Source: an uncultured Alphaproteobacteria bacterium
GTDB taxonomy: Bacteria; Pseudomonadota; Alphaproteobacteria; CAAHEQ01; UBA3637
Direction: 5' to 3'
Length of the DNA stretch: 42,839 nt
Assembly (NCBI GenBank): GCA_944391565.1
Contig: CALXUB010000025.1
Location: 68,113 to 110,951, forward strand
The notes below the pieces were generated by a model. It saw nothing but the letters and a program-made list of their open reading frames with translations. It was not told the origin of the DNA and made no database searches. This document shows, one piece after another, positions 1 through 9,497 of the stretch (position 1 is the first letter of the stretch; each line of letters starts with the position of its first letter). The position numbers were made by a program, and so were the translations under genes.

Positions 1-735
1 AACTCGTTGTTCGACTATATCAATACTTTCAGCCATATCAGCGGTTATTTGTGATAAGATATCTGTTAATTTTTCAGCGGAGGCATCCCATCTTTGCGCG
101 CCGCGGCTTAAATCTCGATTATATGCCTTTAGCAAACGGCGAGCTTTACGATAAGAACGATTCGATGGTATGGAAGGCTTTAAATAAGATGAAAAATTAA
201 CATACCAAACATCCCCTGGTAATGAAAGCAAAGAAGCTGCTTTTTGAGCTTGAGGCGCATTCAAAACAAATGAAAATTCAGCCAAAGCATGAATAATGCC
301 TTGCTGAAAAGCAGGCATGTTGTCTAACATGGCTGATGGAAACAAATAGGGTAAATTAGCTTTCCATCCATAGTCGGAAACTTCTCGATCAATCAGTTCT
401 TTAGCTGTTTCCACCGCCTGTGAAGCTGGTGCTTTTACCTTTGTCCCACGGAAATGCGGATTAACATCGATTTTTTCAGACTGCCATGCAATAATCGGAT
501 ATAAAACAAAAATCAAAATCAAAAAAGTGATTAACAATCGTTTCCACCATTTGAATGCAAAAGAAAGTGTTATTTTTAAAAAGGCTGACGGTTTCTTATA
601 AATTAAAGATAAATATCGAAAGAAATTAACCAAGCCTTTTTTCAAAGCAGTCAATGTATTTGTTAAAGAAAAAGATGAAAAAAAACTTTTAACAGATTGA
701 AATGAAAATATTTTTTTATTTTTTTCTTTTTTCAT
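1..735 (-). CDS. DUF2333 family membrane protein, 3' end cut by window edge
   Basis: Reading the minus strand from an ATG at 735, 245 codons stay open to the window edge without a stop, so the C-terminus is missing. AGAGGA lies 5 nt before the ATG. The N-terminal 60 residues are basic, and one membrane segment follows at about residues 65-84 (LLITFLILIFVLYPIIAW). The remainder resembles the DUF2333 family: a W-x-n-P-x-FP stretch, then LDNMPAFQQGIIHAL, a later GDVWY, and a helical segment near SYRKARRLLKAYN. The function of the family is unknown. It starts 12 nt after the murJ stop and is probably co-transcribed with it. The family call rests on remembered motif patterns. Confidence 0.75.
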   Translation of the reverse strand, partial: MKKEKNKKIFSFQSVKSFFSSFSLTNTLTALKKGLVNFFRYLSLIYKKPSAFLKITLSFAFKWWKRLLITFLILIFVLYPIIAWQSEKIDVNPHFRGTKVKAPASQAVETAKELIDREVSDYGWKANLPYLFPSAMLDNMPAFQQGIIHALAEFSFVLNAPQAQKAASLLSLPGDVWYVNFSSYLKPSIPSNRSYRKARRLLKAYNRDLSRGAQRWDASAEKLTDILSQITADMAESIDIVEQRV

Positions 736-747
736 CCGCGTCCTCTT

Positions 748-2349
748 TCATGTTTGCTTAATCGCGTGAGCCGGATCTTTTTTACGCATTAAGAACCGTC
801 TCATTTCCTTCAGGCGAATCCCTTTCATTAGCACTAATGATCCGAAGTATGTGATCATAGCACCAAAAATCAAAACACACAAGAGAATAAAAGGAATGAA
901 GTGCGGTAAATGCAACCAATCCCGACAGAGGGTATTCAACCCGAAAAGTGCCAAAGTCAAAAACAAAGCCATGATAATACCGGAGATCAAAATACGCACC
1001 GACCGATATTTAAATAAAATATCTAATTTAAAATCGCCTTTTCTTTTCAACAAAAACACATATTGAGCTGCGTTAATCCAAACCGTAATCCCTGTTGCCA
1101 AAGCAATGCCGACATGCCCCCAAAACTGCATAAAAGTCAAACATAATAAGGCATTGACAACAACACCCAACGAAGCGATTTTAACAGGTGTTTTAGTATC
1201 TCCTCTGGCATAGAAAAACGGTGCCAACGCCTTAGTCAACATATAAGCGGGCAGTCCGATGGCAAATGCTTGAAGCGCACGCGCCGTCGGAATTGTTTCT
1301 TCAAAGGTAAAAGCACCTCGCTCAAACAAAACCGAAACAATCGGTACAGCCAAAATAATCAATCCAAGCATCGAGGCAATTGACATCACAAGCGAAACCT
1401 CCAAACCTCGGTTTAAATCATGTCGAGCCTTTTGATACTTCCCTTCATGCAAATAGCGCGATAAAAACGGCAGTAAGGCCGTTCCTACGGCAACCCCGAT
1501 AATACCAATGGGAAGCTGAAACAAATGATGTGCATAATTAAGCCATGAGACAGCACCGGCTCCGACAAAAGAAACAAAAAATGTATCCAAAAACAAATTG
1601 ATTTGATAAACACCGGAACCAAAGACACCGGGCAACATCCGTTTAAATAAAAGTTTCAAATCTTCGGAAACATGACATAAACTCAAAAACGGTCCTTTTA
1701 ATCCGAACAAAAAGCCCGCTCTATACACATTCCAAGTCAACCATATCAATTCACAAACTCCAGCCCAAAAAACGCCCCAAGCTAAGGCTTGAGCAGAGTT
1801 TTCCATAAAAGGCGTGCCTAACACCAAAAAAAGAATCATCATTAAATTTAAAATAGACGGAGCAAAGGCGGCTGCGGCAAATTTACCGACGGAATTTAAT
1901 ATTCCAGACAACAGTGAAACCAAAGACACGGCCATTAAAAAAGGAAATGTAATCCGACTTAAATAAGTTGTCACTTCCAATTTCCCGGGAATTTGATCAA
2001 ATCCGGGCGCCAAAACAAGCGTCGCCCAAGGCATGATAAGTTCTATCACCAATGTAAAAATCAAAAGGATATAAAACAACAAACTGAAAGCATCTTTGGC
2101 GAATTGTCGCGCCCCTTCTTTTCCTTTTTCTTTCATAACCTGAGAAAACAAAGGAACGAAAGAAACATTCAGAGTGCCTTCTGCGAACAAACTTCGAAAC
2201 AAATTGGGAAAACGCAAGGCCACGAAAAAGGCGTCTGCCAGCATTGTTGCCCCCAGAAAACGGGCGATCAAAACATCCCGCAAAAAACCGATTAACCGGC
2301 TGAGCAGCGTAAACCCACTCAAAGTGGCTATGGACTTTATTAAAGACAT
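748..2349 (-). CDS. murJ: MurJ lipid II flippase (MviN family)
   Basis: This polytopic inner-membrane protein moves lipid II from the cytoplasmic to the periplasmic face for peptidoglycan synthesis. The N-terminus reads SIATLSGFTLLSRLIGFLRD, followed by ADAFFVALRFPNLFRSLFAEG, both typical of MurJ. Alternating hydrophobic stretches through the 533 residues fit about 14 membrane helices, and a GDTKTPVKIA segment lies in the second half as in the family. The frame is open up to a TTG at 2376, but the ATG at 2349 gives the usual MurJ N-terminus and is preferred, although no clear Shine-Dalgarno precedes it. The DUF2333 gene follows 12 nt after the stop. The identification is firm; the start is moderately sure. 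Confidence 0.93.
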   Translation of the reverse strand: MSLIKSIATLSGFTLLSRLIGFLRDVLIARFLGATMLADAFFVALRFPNLFRSLFAEGTLNVSFVPLFSQVMKEKGKEGARQFAKDAFSLLFYILLIFTLVIELIMPWATLVLAPGFDQIPGKLEVTTYLSRITFPFLMAVSLVSLLSGILNSVGKFAAAAFAPSILNLMMILFLVLGTPFMENSAQALAWGVFWAGVCELIWLTWNVYRAGFLFGLKGPFLSLCHVSEDLKLLFKRMLPGVFGSGVYQINLFLDTFFVSFVGAGAVSWLNYAHHLFQLPIGIIGVAVGTALLPFLSRYLHEGKYQKARHDLNRGLEVSLVMSIASMLGLIILAVPIVSVLFERGAFTFEETIPTARALQAFAIGLPAYMLTKALAPFFYARGDTKTPVKIASLGVVVNALLCLTFMQFWGHVGIALATGITVWINAAQYVFLLKRKGDFKLDILFKYRSVRILISGIIMALFLTLALFGLNTLCRDWLHLPHFIPFILLCVLIFGAMITYFGSLVLMKGIRLKEMRRFLMRKKDPAHAIKQT

Positions 2350-2434
2350 AGTATGGTTATAATCGATTTTAAACAAAGGAGCAAGCGCTTTTTGTAAAAA
2401 CGCCGCCCCTTAAGAAATTTTTTCTTTTTAAGGA

Positions 2435-3559
2435 TTACAGATTAAAACATACCGTGATAATCGTATCCGTTTTTAACGAACTATAAACGGTCTGAATAGC
2501 CTTTCCTTTCGGACAACATCCCCAACGGACGCATTCGCCCTTTACCGTTTTAAAACAAAAGGCCTGTGCCCCGTTTTCGCAACATTTGTCTCCCAAACAA
2601 CACCGCCCCGGCTTCATCCCGCAGGTATTGTTGCCGTCACAACACCAGGATCCGCAGTATGTATCTTCCGATGCACATTGACAAACACCGTTAACACATG
2701 TTTGATTAACGCCGCAGCAGCCGTTGCCGCAGGAAACAGGATGTTCTCCGCAGAGTTCTTTTCCCATCCATAAAGTATCTTCCACCGTGGTATCAACCCC
2801 GCTGGCCTTAACAAATTCAGGTGTCATACATATGGAAATGGTCACATCTCCATCCGTCGGCACTTGCGTGACTTTTCCGTTGGCACCGCAGCAAGCCCAT
2901 TTTAAACACTCACCGTTTGTTTCTCGAAAGCAGTATGCCAACTCTTCATTTTCACAGCATATATCTTTTGAACAGCATTCTCCCGGATTCTCACCGCATT
3001 GGTTTGATGCGTCACAACACCAGCCGTCACATGTCGTCTTGTCTTCTCCGCAAGTACACTTTCCATCCGCACCGCAAACTTGTCCCGGCGGACAACAGAC
3101 ATCGTTGCAGACCTGTTCGGGGGAACAACACTCATATCCGGCACAAACTTCCCCCGCACGACAACAATCCAATCCGCAACTTATCAACCCTTTAGCACAA
3201 GTTTTAGGATCAACACATTTATTTTCAACAACAGGCCCGTAAGTCTTTAAAGGATCTTCCAAAACCACTTTTCCATCTGGGCAACACCCTGCCGTTTTAC
3301 ATTCTCCACGAATAGAAGAAAGACAAAACGGTGTTTCACCAAAAGGACAACACGTATCTCCGATACAGCATCGTTCACGCTCCTTACCGCATACGGAACC
3401 AGAGGGACAGCACCATTTGACCGAATCGACATCGCAAACGATTTGCTCTTGGGTGCAGAGTTGTTCCGGCTCTGAAACTTTCTGAGCCAAAACGGCCTTT
3501 GAACAGAAAATAAACATGCAAAAGCTTAATAATTTAAACAAATCAGGCAGACGAACCAT
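2435..3559 (-). CDS. Secreted cysteine-rich protein with three granulin-like modules
   Basis: No family was recognised. The ATG at 3559 has GGGAGG 7 nt upstream; the TTG at 3574 lacks this. A Sec signal peptide of about 26 residues ends near AVLAQ. The mature part (about 348 residues) holds 60 cysteines, about 17 percent, many as CC pairs. Three modules of about 50 residues align at about 49-97, 180-229 and 305-353. Their consensus is WCC, C-G, CC-x3-CC, x7-C, x6-GEC, x4-CC, then GK. Two linker units (about 128-170 and 277-295) share CG-x2-CC and C-x-C. The CC spacing recalls the eukaryotic granulin/epithelin fold, but homology is not claimed. An even cysteine number in an exported protein suggests extensive disulphides. 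The gene is monocistronic, with its own promoter and palindrome. Confidence 0.85.
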   Translation of the reverse strand: MVRLPDLFKLLSFCMFIFCSKAVLAQKVSEPEQLCTQEQIVCDVDSVKWCCPSGSVCGKERERCCIGDTCCPFGETPFCLSSIRGECKTAGCCPDGKVVLEDPLKTYGPVVENKCVDPKTCAKGLISCGLDCCRAGEVCAGYECCSPEQVCNDVCCPPGQVCGADGKCTCGEDKTTCDGWCCDASNQCGENPGECCSKDICCENEELAYCFRETNGECLKWACCGANGKVTQVPTDGDVTISICMTPEFVKASGVDTTVEDTLWMGKELCGEHPVSCGNGCCGVNQTCVNGVCQCASEDTYCGSWCCDGNNTCGMKPGRCCLGDKCCENGAQAFCFKTVKGECVRWGCCPKGKAIQTVYSSLKTDTIITVCFNL

Positions 3560-3586
3560 GCCAAAACCTCCCAAATTTTCTTAAAA

Positions 3587-3607
3587 GTTAGGTTAATTTA
3601 ACCTAAC
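3587..3607. promoter_or_regulatory. Perfect palindrome, probable operator
   Basis: The arms GTTAGGTTAA and TTAACCTAAC are exact inverse complements around a single T. The site ends 28 nt before the ATG of the cysteine-rich gene and overlaps its proposed -10 hexamer. Such placement is typical of a repressor operator; the binding protein is unknown. No T-tract follows, so a terminator role is unlikely. Confidence 0.6.
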
Positions 3608-3624
3608 ATATTCATTCCTGTCAA
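3596..3624 (-). promoter_or_regulatory. Promoter of the cysteine-rich gene
   Basis: On the minus strand a perfect -35 TTGACA (3624-3619) is followed by a 17-nt spacer and TTAAAT (3601-3596) as a weaker -10. Transcription would begin near 3588, inside the palindrome, leaving about 30 nt of leader with the GGGAGG ribosome site. Confidence 0.55.
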
Positions 3625-3634
3625 GTTCTTTTTA

Positions 3635-3656
3635 GCGAGAGGGTTCGTCGTCTCGC
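3635..3656. other. Small GC hairpin between porin and cysteine-rich gene
   Basis: GCGAGA and TCTCGC can pair around a 10-nt loop. It lies 19 nt after the porin stop and just upstream of the next promoter. No T-run follows on the minus strand, so it is at best a weak terminator or an mRNA 3'-end stabiliser. Confidence 0.3.
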
Positions 3657-3675
3657 ATAACCTACTAAATGACAC

Positions 3676-5052
3676 TCAGAACATGAAAGTCGCACGAATG
3701 CTGGCTACCGTTGCCGTATTTTTATCAGAATCCAATCCCGGATTGATATAAAACTGCACATCCGGCGTAATTGTGACAAAATTGGATAAGCCCCAGGCCC
3801 AGTAGGCCTCCAAAACTGTTTCAACCGATCTTGTTCCGGAACCGTTTACATTCTTATTTAATTTGTTAACGGCAGCGGCAAAACCAATTTGATCTAAAGC
3901 ATTTCTGTTTAACGGATTATTATAAACCGTCCCCAAAACATACGATTGCTTAATGGGCTCAACACCAGTATTACCATTAACACGACCGAAAAGTGCCCAC
4001 TTTTCTCCGAAACTCTGAGCCACGTTAATTGACCAACCATTCGTCGTTCCCGGTTGTTCTTCGACTCCCGGCTGATTATAGAGCAAAATAGAATACTGAC
4101 CGGCACCTAAATCTTTAATTGTGGGCGTGAAAGAAGCCGACACAAAGCTTGTAAACTTCTTTTCATGAAAAGTATGTGTGTCAATTTTACTGCCGGTCGT
4201 ATTATTGGCATCCTGGAAACCCGCTGCAAACTGCCAATTACTGTTAGGCGTCACTGTCACAAAGCCACCCAAACTGGCTGAGGGATAAGTAGAGCTGGCA
4301 TTTTGAGACAAAGCCATGTTAATAAAATTTGTTTGTTGATTCGAATCGTATTCCGTTCCATCCCAATTATACATGGGAAATTGACCAAAAGAGACTGATA
4401 ACCAACTGAAATCTCCGGGTAAAGTGTGTGTGTAGGTCAGTTGATCAAAATAATGTTCATTTGAAGTATAATCATTCAACTCGCTGGCCAACGCCAACCG
4501 ATTGTTCAACCAAGCCCCGCTTTTCCCCCAATAATGAATGTCCGTGTAAGCAAACTGAAGCGATCCGTCACCAATTTTACTTTTATACATATTCCAATCA
4601 ACGCTGCCGTAATATTGTGTCTGCCACGGCGTTCCTTTACCGTTCGGAGCACCCCGCTGTCCCATAATGGAAATATCTAATGAATATGAAAGCCCCATTT
4701 TATTATTCAAGTCTTGCTTAAAATCAGCATATTTTTGGGCAAATGACTCCTGTTTAGCCAGAGCATGCCTTTGTCGAGCATGTTCTTGACGTTGTTTGAC
4801 ACTTTTAGGCATATTGGTTTGAAGAACTGCCTTTTCCTTTGATTCATCTATTTTCTGATCAACAGGAGTCTGAACGGCCGGCAGCGTATCTCGCCCCTTT
4901 TCAATCTTTGTATCCACAGCTCCTTTGGGTACTTGAGCCGGCGCAATTTGCGGCATTGTCGTTTGTTCAATCAAAAGCTCCTGTGCCGTGGCAGAAAAAG
5001 CCAACATCGTTGTTCCAACAAACAAGTATGTAAAATATAACCCTTTTTTCAT
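3676..5052 (-). CDS. OprB-like outer-membrane porin
   Basis: A beta-barrel porin resembling carbohydrate-selective OprB proteins, expected to admit small solutes across the outer membrane. The ATG at 5052 has GGGGGA 4 nt upstream and opens a signal peptide (MKKGLYFTYLFVGTTMLAFS, cleavage near ATAQ), giving 458 residues; the frame continues open upstream but without support. Residues about 85-115 are charged and helical (KQRQEHARQRHALAKQES), possibly a periplasmic coiled coil. The barrel follows, ending with LTPDVQ-like ITPDVQFYINPGLDSD and a last strand terminating in phenylalanine, the usual barrel-assembly signal. The gene has its own promoter and is divergent from the autotransporter. Substrate is unknown. 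Confidence 0.8.
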   Translation of the reverse strand: MKKGLYFTYLFVGTTMLAFSATAQELLIEQTTMPQIAPAQVPKGAVDTKIEKGRDTLPAVQTPVDQKIDESKEKAVLQTNMPKSVKQRQEHARQRHALAKQESFAQKYADFKQDLNNKMGLSYSLDISIMGQRGAPNGKGTPWQTQYYGSVDWNMYKSKIGDGSLQFAYTDIHYWGKSGAWLNNRLALASELNDYTSNEHYFDQLTYTHTLPGDFSWLSVSFGQFPMYNWDGTEYDSNQQTNFINMALSQNASSTYPSASLGGFVTVTPNSNWQFAAGFQDANNTTGSKIDTHTFHEKKFTSFVSASFTPTIKDLGAGQYSILLYNQPGVEEQPGTTNGWSINVAQSFGEKWALFGRVNGNTGVEPIKQSYVLGTVYNNPLNRNALDQIGFAAAVNKLNKNVNGSGTRSVETVLEAYWAWGLSNFVTITPDVQFYINPGLDSDKNTATVASIRATFMF

Positions 5053-5088
5053 AATTTCCCCCTTCTTTTTTATCAAAAAGTCTTCTTT

Positions 5089-5116
5089 ATTATAGATTGC
5101 ATATTTTAAATGTAAA
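5089..5116 (-). promoter_or_regulatory. Promoter of the porin gene
   Basis: On the minus strand TTTACA (5116-5111), a 16-nt spacer and a consensus TATAAT (5094-5089) precede the porin ATG by 37 nt. Confidence 0.65.
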
Positions 5117-5155
5117 CAACTTTTAATTGAATATCGAAAAAAACTGATTTTATAC

Positions 5156-5184
5156 TTGAACCCTGTCCTAAAGTATGCCATAAA
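5156..5184 (+). promoter_or_regulatory. Possible promoter of the autotransporter
   Basis: TTGAAC (5156-5161), 17 nt, then CATAAA (5179-5184). Both hexamers are imperfect; the position, about 45 nt before the ATG, is suitable. Confidence 0.3.
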
Positions 5185-5227
5185 TAAGGATGTTTTATTA
5201 ACCTTTTTTTAAGAAACGAGGCTTGTC

Positions 5228-8200
5228 ATGCGATCAAAATGGACTTTTTCCTTGTTAATTGGGACTTTGCTTTCTTGCCCTCAGGCGGGATTGGCTGATG
5301 CCTTGCATGTCATTACGGGAACCACTGAAACGCAAGCGGATGAAACGGCAACAGGTGATACGCATGTTTATCAAAGCAATGGGACACCTTTTTCATTTTC
5401 AAACAATCACACATTGACAAGCCAAAATGGTTATGTTTTACACCTCAACGGAACAGATCCTTTGCCTGGAACAAACATCACCAATTCCGGGAATATGCTG
5501 GTCTCAGGAACAGGTTTGAGTGCCGGATACGGTATTTTTTCCACCGTTTATCGTGGTAGACCTGTTTCCGCAAATATTTATAACGACGGAACGATTGAGC
5601 GCATTCAATTAAAGGAAACAGACGGTAGTTCTCTCAGGAATAATGGAACAGTAGGCGGAACGGTTTTAATCGGCGACAATGCTTATATTACCAATCAAGG
5701 GAGTATGATTAACAAGACAACTGGAGATGATGACGACAATTTAATTTCATTTGGCAAAAACGGTGTACTTAATAACGGTGGTATTTATTTTGCGACTCAG
5801 ATCGGTGACGATGTTTATGATGAATTGCCTTCTGCCAATCACACGATTACAACAGACAAGCTTGTTTTTACACAAAACGGTATTATTCATAACGGTGGCA
5901 CGATTCGAAATAACTCTATTGAAATGGGGGACCAAGCCTATATTCATAATTATATGAGTCCATATGAAGGAGAACCCGACGACACAATGGTTCGTGAAAT
6001 CGAAACCAACACGTTGACAATCGGAAATAACTCTTATATTTCAAACAACATGGGTGGTGTCTTCAATGTCAATGAGACCTTCACAACCGGTGATAATACG
6101 ACAATTGTCAACGGAGCTGATTATGAATTGAATTTACTCGCTCCTACGATTGAAATTACAATTCCCAGTAAAACGGAAGGAGAAGAACCAACTGTTATAG
6201 AAGCGACATACCCAGCGAACGACAAAGAGAGTTCCATGAACGTCGGTAATTTAACGCTGGGAGAGGCAAACAGTCTACAAAACCTACATGCTGCCACCAT
6301 GACCGGACAAAATATCAGCTTTAAAAATGACTCGTCTTTTATCAATCAAGGTGGCAATATCACTCTGACGGCACCGGCGGCGACTGAAGAAAACCCGGAA
6401 CCTGCTTCTTCTTTAACATTTTTAGATAACGGTAGTTTTAGTTCAGAAAGCATAACAACAACCTATCAGCACTTGGACACTTCAAACGGAGAAATTACTT
6501 CAACCCTTTACTTAAATAATGCAACAACAAAAGTTGACAATTGGTCAATGGGGAACAACGGATCCATAGACCTGGTTGGTGCTGATATTACAAGCAAAAA
6601 TCTGACAATGGGGGATAATGCCTCTATTTCCGGTAAAGAATTTACATATACTGTCGAAGAAAATGAAATAAGTATTTATTCTAATTTAAATGTTGAAAAT
6701 TCTATTTCATTGGGCAATTATGGTCTCATTGCTTCCGAAAACTTGAACATCACCGCAGATAAAATTTTATTTCAAGATAACGGTACTTTTGAAAACGGTT
6801 CAATGGTGCAGGCTAATGAACTCACTATGGGCAACGAGGCAACAATTACCACCAGCGGTGTTTTAAGCGTGCCAACTACGGTTGGCAGCACCTCTCGGGT
6901 TTATCTGTACAGCGCCAGCAACAACGACTTATGTTCTTCCTTCGGACAATGTCAAGGCGGTTCTATTATCGGAAGTCTTCAGAAAGCAGAAGGAAGTTCG
7001 GATGTTCAGGTTGTCTCTAGTGTTGAATCTAGCTACTATGGTTATTTATCCGGTATTATCGATGTCGACAGCATTTTGATTGATAAAAACTCTTTGCAGT
7101 TATCCGGAGATATTAAAGGTGTCATTAATATGAACTCAGACACTTATTTAAAATTTGTCGGTGAATCTGTCTATATTCATGATCCCATTCAACGTGTCAG
7201 TGGTGCCACAAATACCAATTTAGAGATTGCTTTAGATGATACTTTGCCCGGTGAACGACCCTTTTATGAAACGACGAATACGGTTGATGTAGACCATATT
7301 TTAATTTCAAGCGGTGGATTGTCTATCACGCGCCCTGTTTCTGTACAAGATATTACACTGGGTGCCAATGCCATCCTGAAAGTGACAGGAAATTACATTA
7401 CAGGTGATATCGCAGAATTAGACGACGAGGCTGTCAATACTACTTTTACCATTGATGTCGGAACCGGAAATATCTTTAATTCTTCGGGCACAATCACCCT
7501 AGACAGAGTCACTTTGGATAGTGGTATTTTTAACGTCAATCACACAATCCGAGCTATCAAAGGCTTGCATCCTGGCAATCAAGAAGAAGGCATTGAGCTA
7601 GGAACTGATTCCGTTTTAAACGTCAATCATGATGTTTATACAAATCAATTGGTCCGACTCAGCGATGCATTACAGCCTGTCACCAACACGACCGTCAATT
7701 TAAATCAAGGCACTTTATCTGTTGATAGAAACATGGATGTAGACACCCTCATCTTCAACGGCGGCAGTCTGAAAATGAACAACAAAGACCTGACGAATAA
7801 AGTCACGATTGCCAACGACGTCACAGTTGGCAAAGGATCGACCTTATCCGGAAACGGAATGTTTGAAATTACAAATGGCAGTTTAACTTTGGAAAACGGC
7901 AGCACATTGGCTGTATCAACGTTGAAAGTCGAAGAAGAAGGATTAAATGTCATGAATTTAATAACGGATGTCACTACAATGGCTGGCAGTACCATTGACT
8001 TACGTGCCTCTGAAACTGATTCGGACAGGATTTCTATTGCTGGAACTCTGAATTTAGGAAATCATACAAAGCTGATTATCCGAAACATATCGGCCGGTCA
8101 AGAATATGAAATTATCTCGGCAGATTCTATTATCGGAACACCGGCCTACTTCCAAACTTCTTTCTTGTGGGACAATCCGGCATTCAGAATTGAAAACAAT

Positions 8201-9490
8201 TCGATTTATGCGACAGTCAACGGTATTAAAACCTTCCAGGAAGGAATTTCTGTTATAAATCCGTCACGTAATGTTGAAGAAGTTGCCAAAGCCTTAGACA
8301 CGATCAACGACAGTTTAACGGCTGAAAGTGAAACACCCTTGTTTCTTGACACCATTACTTATGCGGATTCTGCACAAAGTGCGGCTTCCATGATGAAGCA
8401 ATTGTCGTCTGAAAGCTATGGCAACACAACATTAGCAGCCATTCGAACTTTATCTGTTCTTAATCGAACCAGAACAAATGTTTTAGCTGAAATCAGACAG
8501 GCTTCGGATAAATTCGCTCCTCCGAAAAAAACGAATTATTCTCCATATGTCAATTATACGGGGCGCAGCGGAGGTGACTATTATATACTGCAAAACGGAC
8601 GCTATACGCTTTATTCCGTTGACTCGACTAATGAGAACTACGCCCCTCCGCAAAGCTATCGCACGGATGCAGGCGGCGTATGGGTCAAACCTTATGCTTT
8701 GATGATGAGTCAAGATGATGATAAGGGCATTTCAGGTTTTGATTACGATGCTTATGGTGTGACGGCTGGCTTTGACATTGCTTTTGAAAACTTATCCTTA
8801 GGGATTATGGGAATTTTCGGTCAAGGTGAGCTTGATCAAAATGATAATTCTTTCAAATCAGACATTGACACCTATGGTTTTGGTCTTTACGGAGAAGCCC
8901 TGCCCGGCGGTCATCATTTTGTTGATTTCTATGCAACTTATCTGGTCAATGCCAATGACACACAACGAAAAATCTCGGCATTAGGCGAAACCGCAAAAGC
9001 CAGTTATGATATGAAGACATATGCTGGAGGACTTGCTTATGGCTATAATATCGAACTTGGTAAACATGTTGTGTTAATCCCGAAAGTCGGTGTTGATTAT
9101 GCTTACCTTAAAACTGATGATTTCACGGAAAAAGGCTCCAGCGCAGCATTAAAGGTCGAAAATGACAGCTATCAATCCATTCAAACACCTCTTGAAATAA
9201 CTGCATTGTTCAACATGGGAACACAAAATGTCCTCTTCACCCCTGAATTAAAAGCCAGATGGGCCCATGAATTTGGTGATACGGAAGCTTCGAATAAAAG
9301 TCAGTTCATCGGATATACCCCATGGATGAAAGCAAAAGGAATCGATATCGGCCGAAATGTCTTTACTTTCGGTGCTGCGGCTACTTTAACGTTGGGGGGA
9401 CAAAATCATATTTCCTTCAGTTATGATTATGACTTTGGTTCCAATTTCGACGCACACACCTTTAATTTGGGTTATACTTACGCTTTTTAG
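5228..9490 (+). CDS. Type V autotransporter with beta-helical passenger
   Basis: A 1420-residue surface protein. A Sec signal peptide (residues 1-24, ending GLADA) is preceded by GAGG 8 nt before the ATG. Residues about 30-1040 form a repetitive passenger rich in N, T, G and S, with recurring units such as LTMGDNASIS and ELTMGNEATI, typical of right-handed beta helices. A helical linker (about 1045-1100) leads to the autotransporter barrel from about 1148 (GVWVKPYALM) to the C-terminal FNLGYTYAF, ending in phenylalanine. The passenger contains only two cysteines, at LCSSFGQCQ near residue 573. No protease or lipase triad was recognised, so an adhesin or structural role is the inference. It is divergent from the porin and ends in a strong terminator. 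Confidence 0.9.
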   Translation: MRSKWTFSLLIGTLLSCPQAGLADALHVITGTTETQADETATGDTHVYQSNGTPFSFSNNHTLTSQNGYVLHLNGTDPLPGTNITNSGNMLVSGTGLSAGYGIFSTVYRGRPVSANIYNDGTIERIQLKETDGSSLRNNGTVGGTVLIGDNAYITNQGSMINKTTGDDDDNLISFGKNGVLNNGGIYFATQIGDDVYDELPSANHTITTDKLVFTQNGIIHNGGTIRNNSIEMGDQAYIHNYMSPYEGEPDDTMVREIETNTLTIGNNSYISNNMGGVFNVNETFTTGDNTTIVNGADYELNLLAPTIEITIPSKTEGEEPTVIEATYPANDKESSMNVGNLTLGEANSLQNLHAATMTGQNISFKNDSSFINQGGNITLTAPAATEENPEPASSLTFLDNGSFSSESITTTYQHLDTSNGEITSTLYLNNATTKVDNWSMGNNGSIDLVGADITSKNLTMGDNASISGKEFTYTVEENEISIYSNLNVENSISLGNYGLIASENLNITADKILFQDNGTFENGSMVQANELTMGNEATITTSGVLSVPTTVGSTSRVYLYSASNNDLCSSFGQCQGGSIIGSLQKAEGSSDVQVVSSVESSYYGYLSGIIDVDSILIDKNSLQLSGDIKGVINMNSDTYLKFVGESVYIHDPIQRVSGATNTNLEIALDDTLPGERPFYETTNTVDVDHILISSGGLSITRPVSVQDITLGANAILKVTGNYITGDIAELDDEAVNTTFTIDVGTGNIFNSSGTITLDRVTLDSGIFNVNHTIRAIKGLHPGNQEEGIELGTDSVLNVNHDVYTNQLVRLSDALQPVTNTTVNLNQGTLSVDRNMDVDTLIFNGGSLKMNNKDLTNKVTIANDVTVGKGSTLSGNGMFEITNGSLTLENGSTLAVSTLKVEEEGLNVMNLITDVTTMAGSTIDLRASETDSDRISIAGTLNLGNHTKLIIRNISAGQEYEIISADSIIGTPAYFQTSFLWDNPAFRIENNSIYATVNGIKTFQEGISVINPSRNVEEVAKALDTINDSLTAESETPLFLDTITYADSAQSAASMMKQLSSESYGNTTLAAIRTLSVLNRTRTNVLAEIRQASDKFAPPKKTNYSPYVNYTGRSGGDYYILQNGRYTLYSVDSTNENYAPPQSYRTDAGGVWVKPYALMMSQDDDKGISGFDYDAYGVTAGFDIAFENLSLGIMGIFGQGELDQNDNSFKSDIDTYGFGLYGEALPGGHHFVDFYATYLVNANDTQRKISALGETAKASYDMKTYAGGLAYGYNIELGKHVVLIPKVGVDYAYLKTDDFTEKGSSAALKVENDSYQSIQTPLEITALFNMGTQNVLFTPELKARWAHEFGDTEASNKSQFIGYTPWMKAKGIDIGRNVFTFGAAATLTLGGQNHISFSYDYDFGSNFDAHTFNLGYTYAF

Positions 9491-9497
9491 TCAAAGG

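Noticed and set aside
2902..3159. An 85-codon minus-strand ORF inside the cysteine-rich gene
   Set aside because: It is a frame shadow produced by repetitive TGT/TGC codons, with no start signal.
2724..3242. A 172-codon plus-strand ORF opposite the cysteine-rich gene
   Set aside because: It is antisense to a gene with a signal peptide, ribosome site and promoter; its composition (H/S/P/Q) mirrors the cysteine codons and it has no ribosome site.
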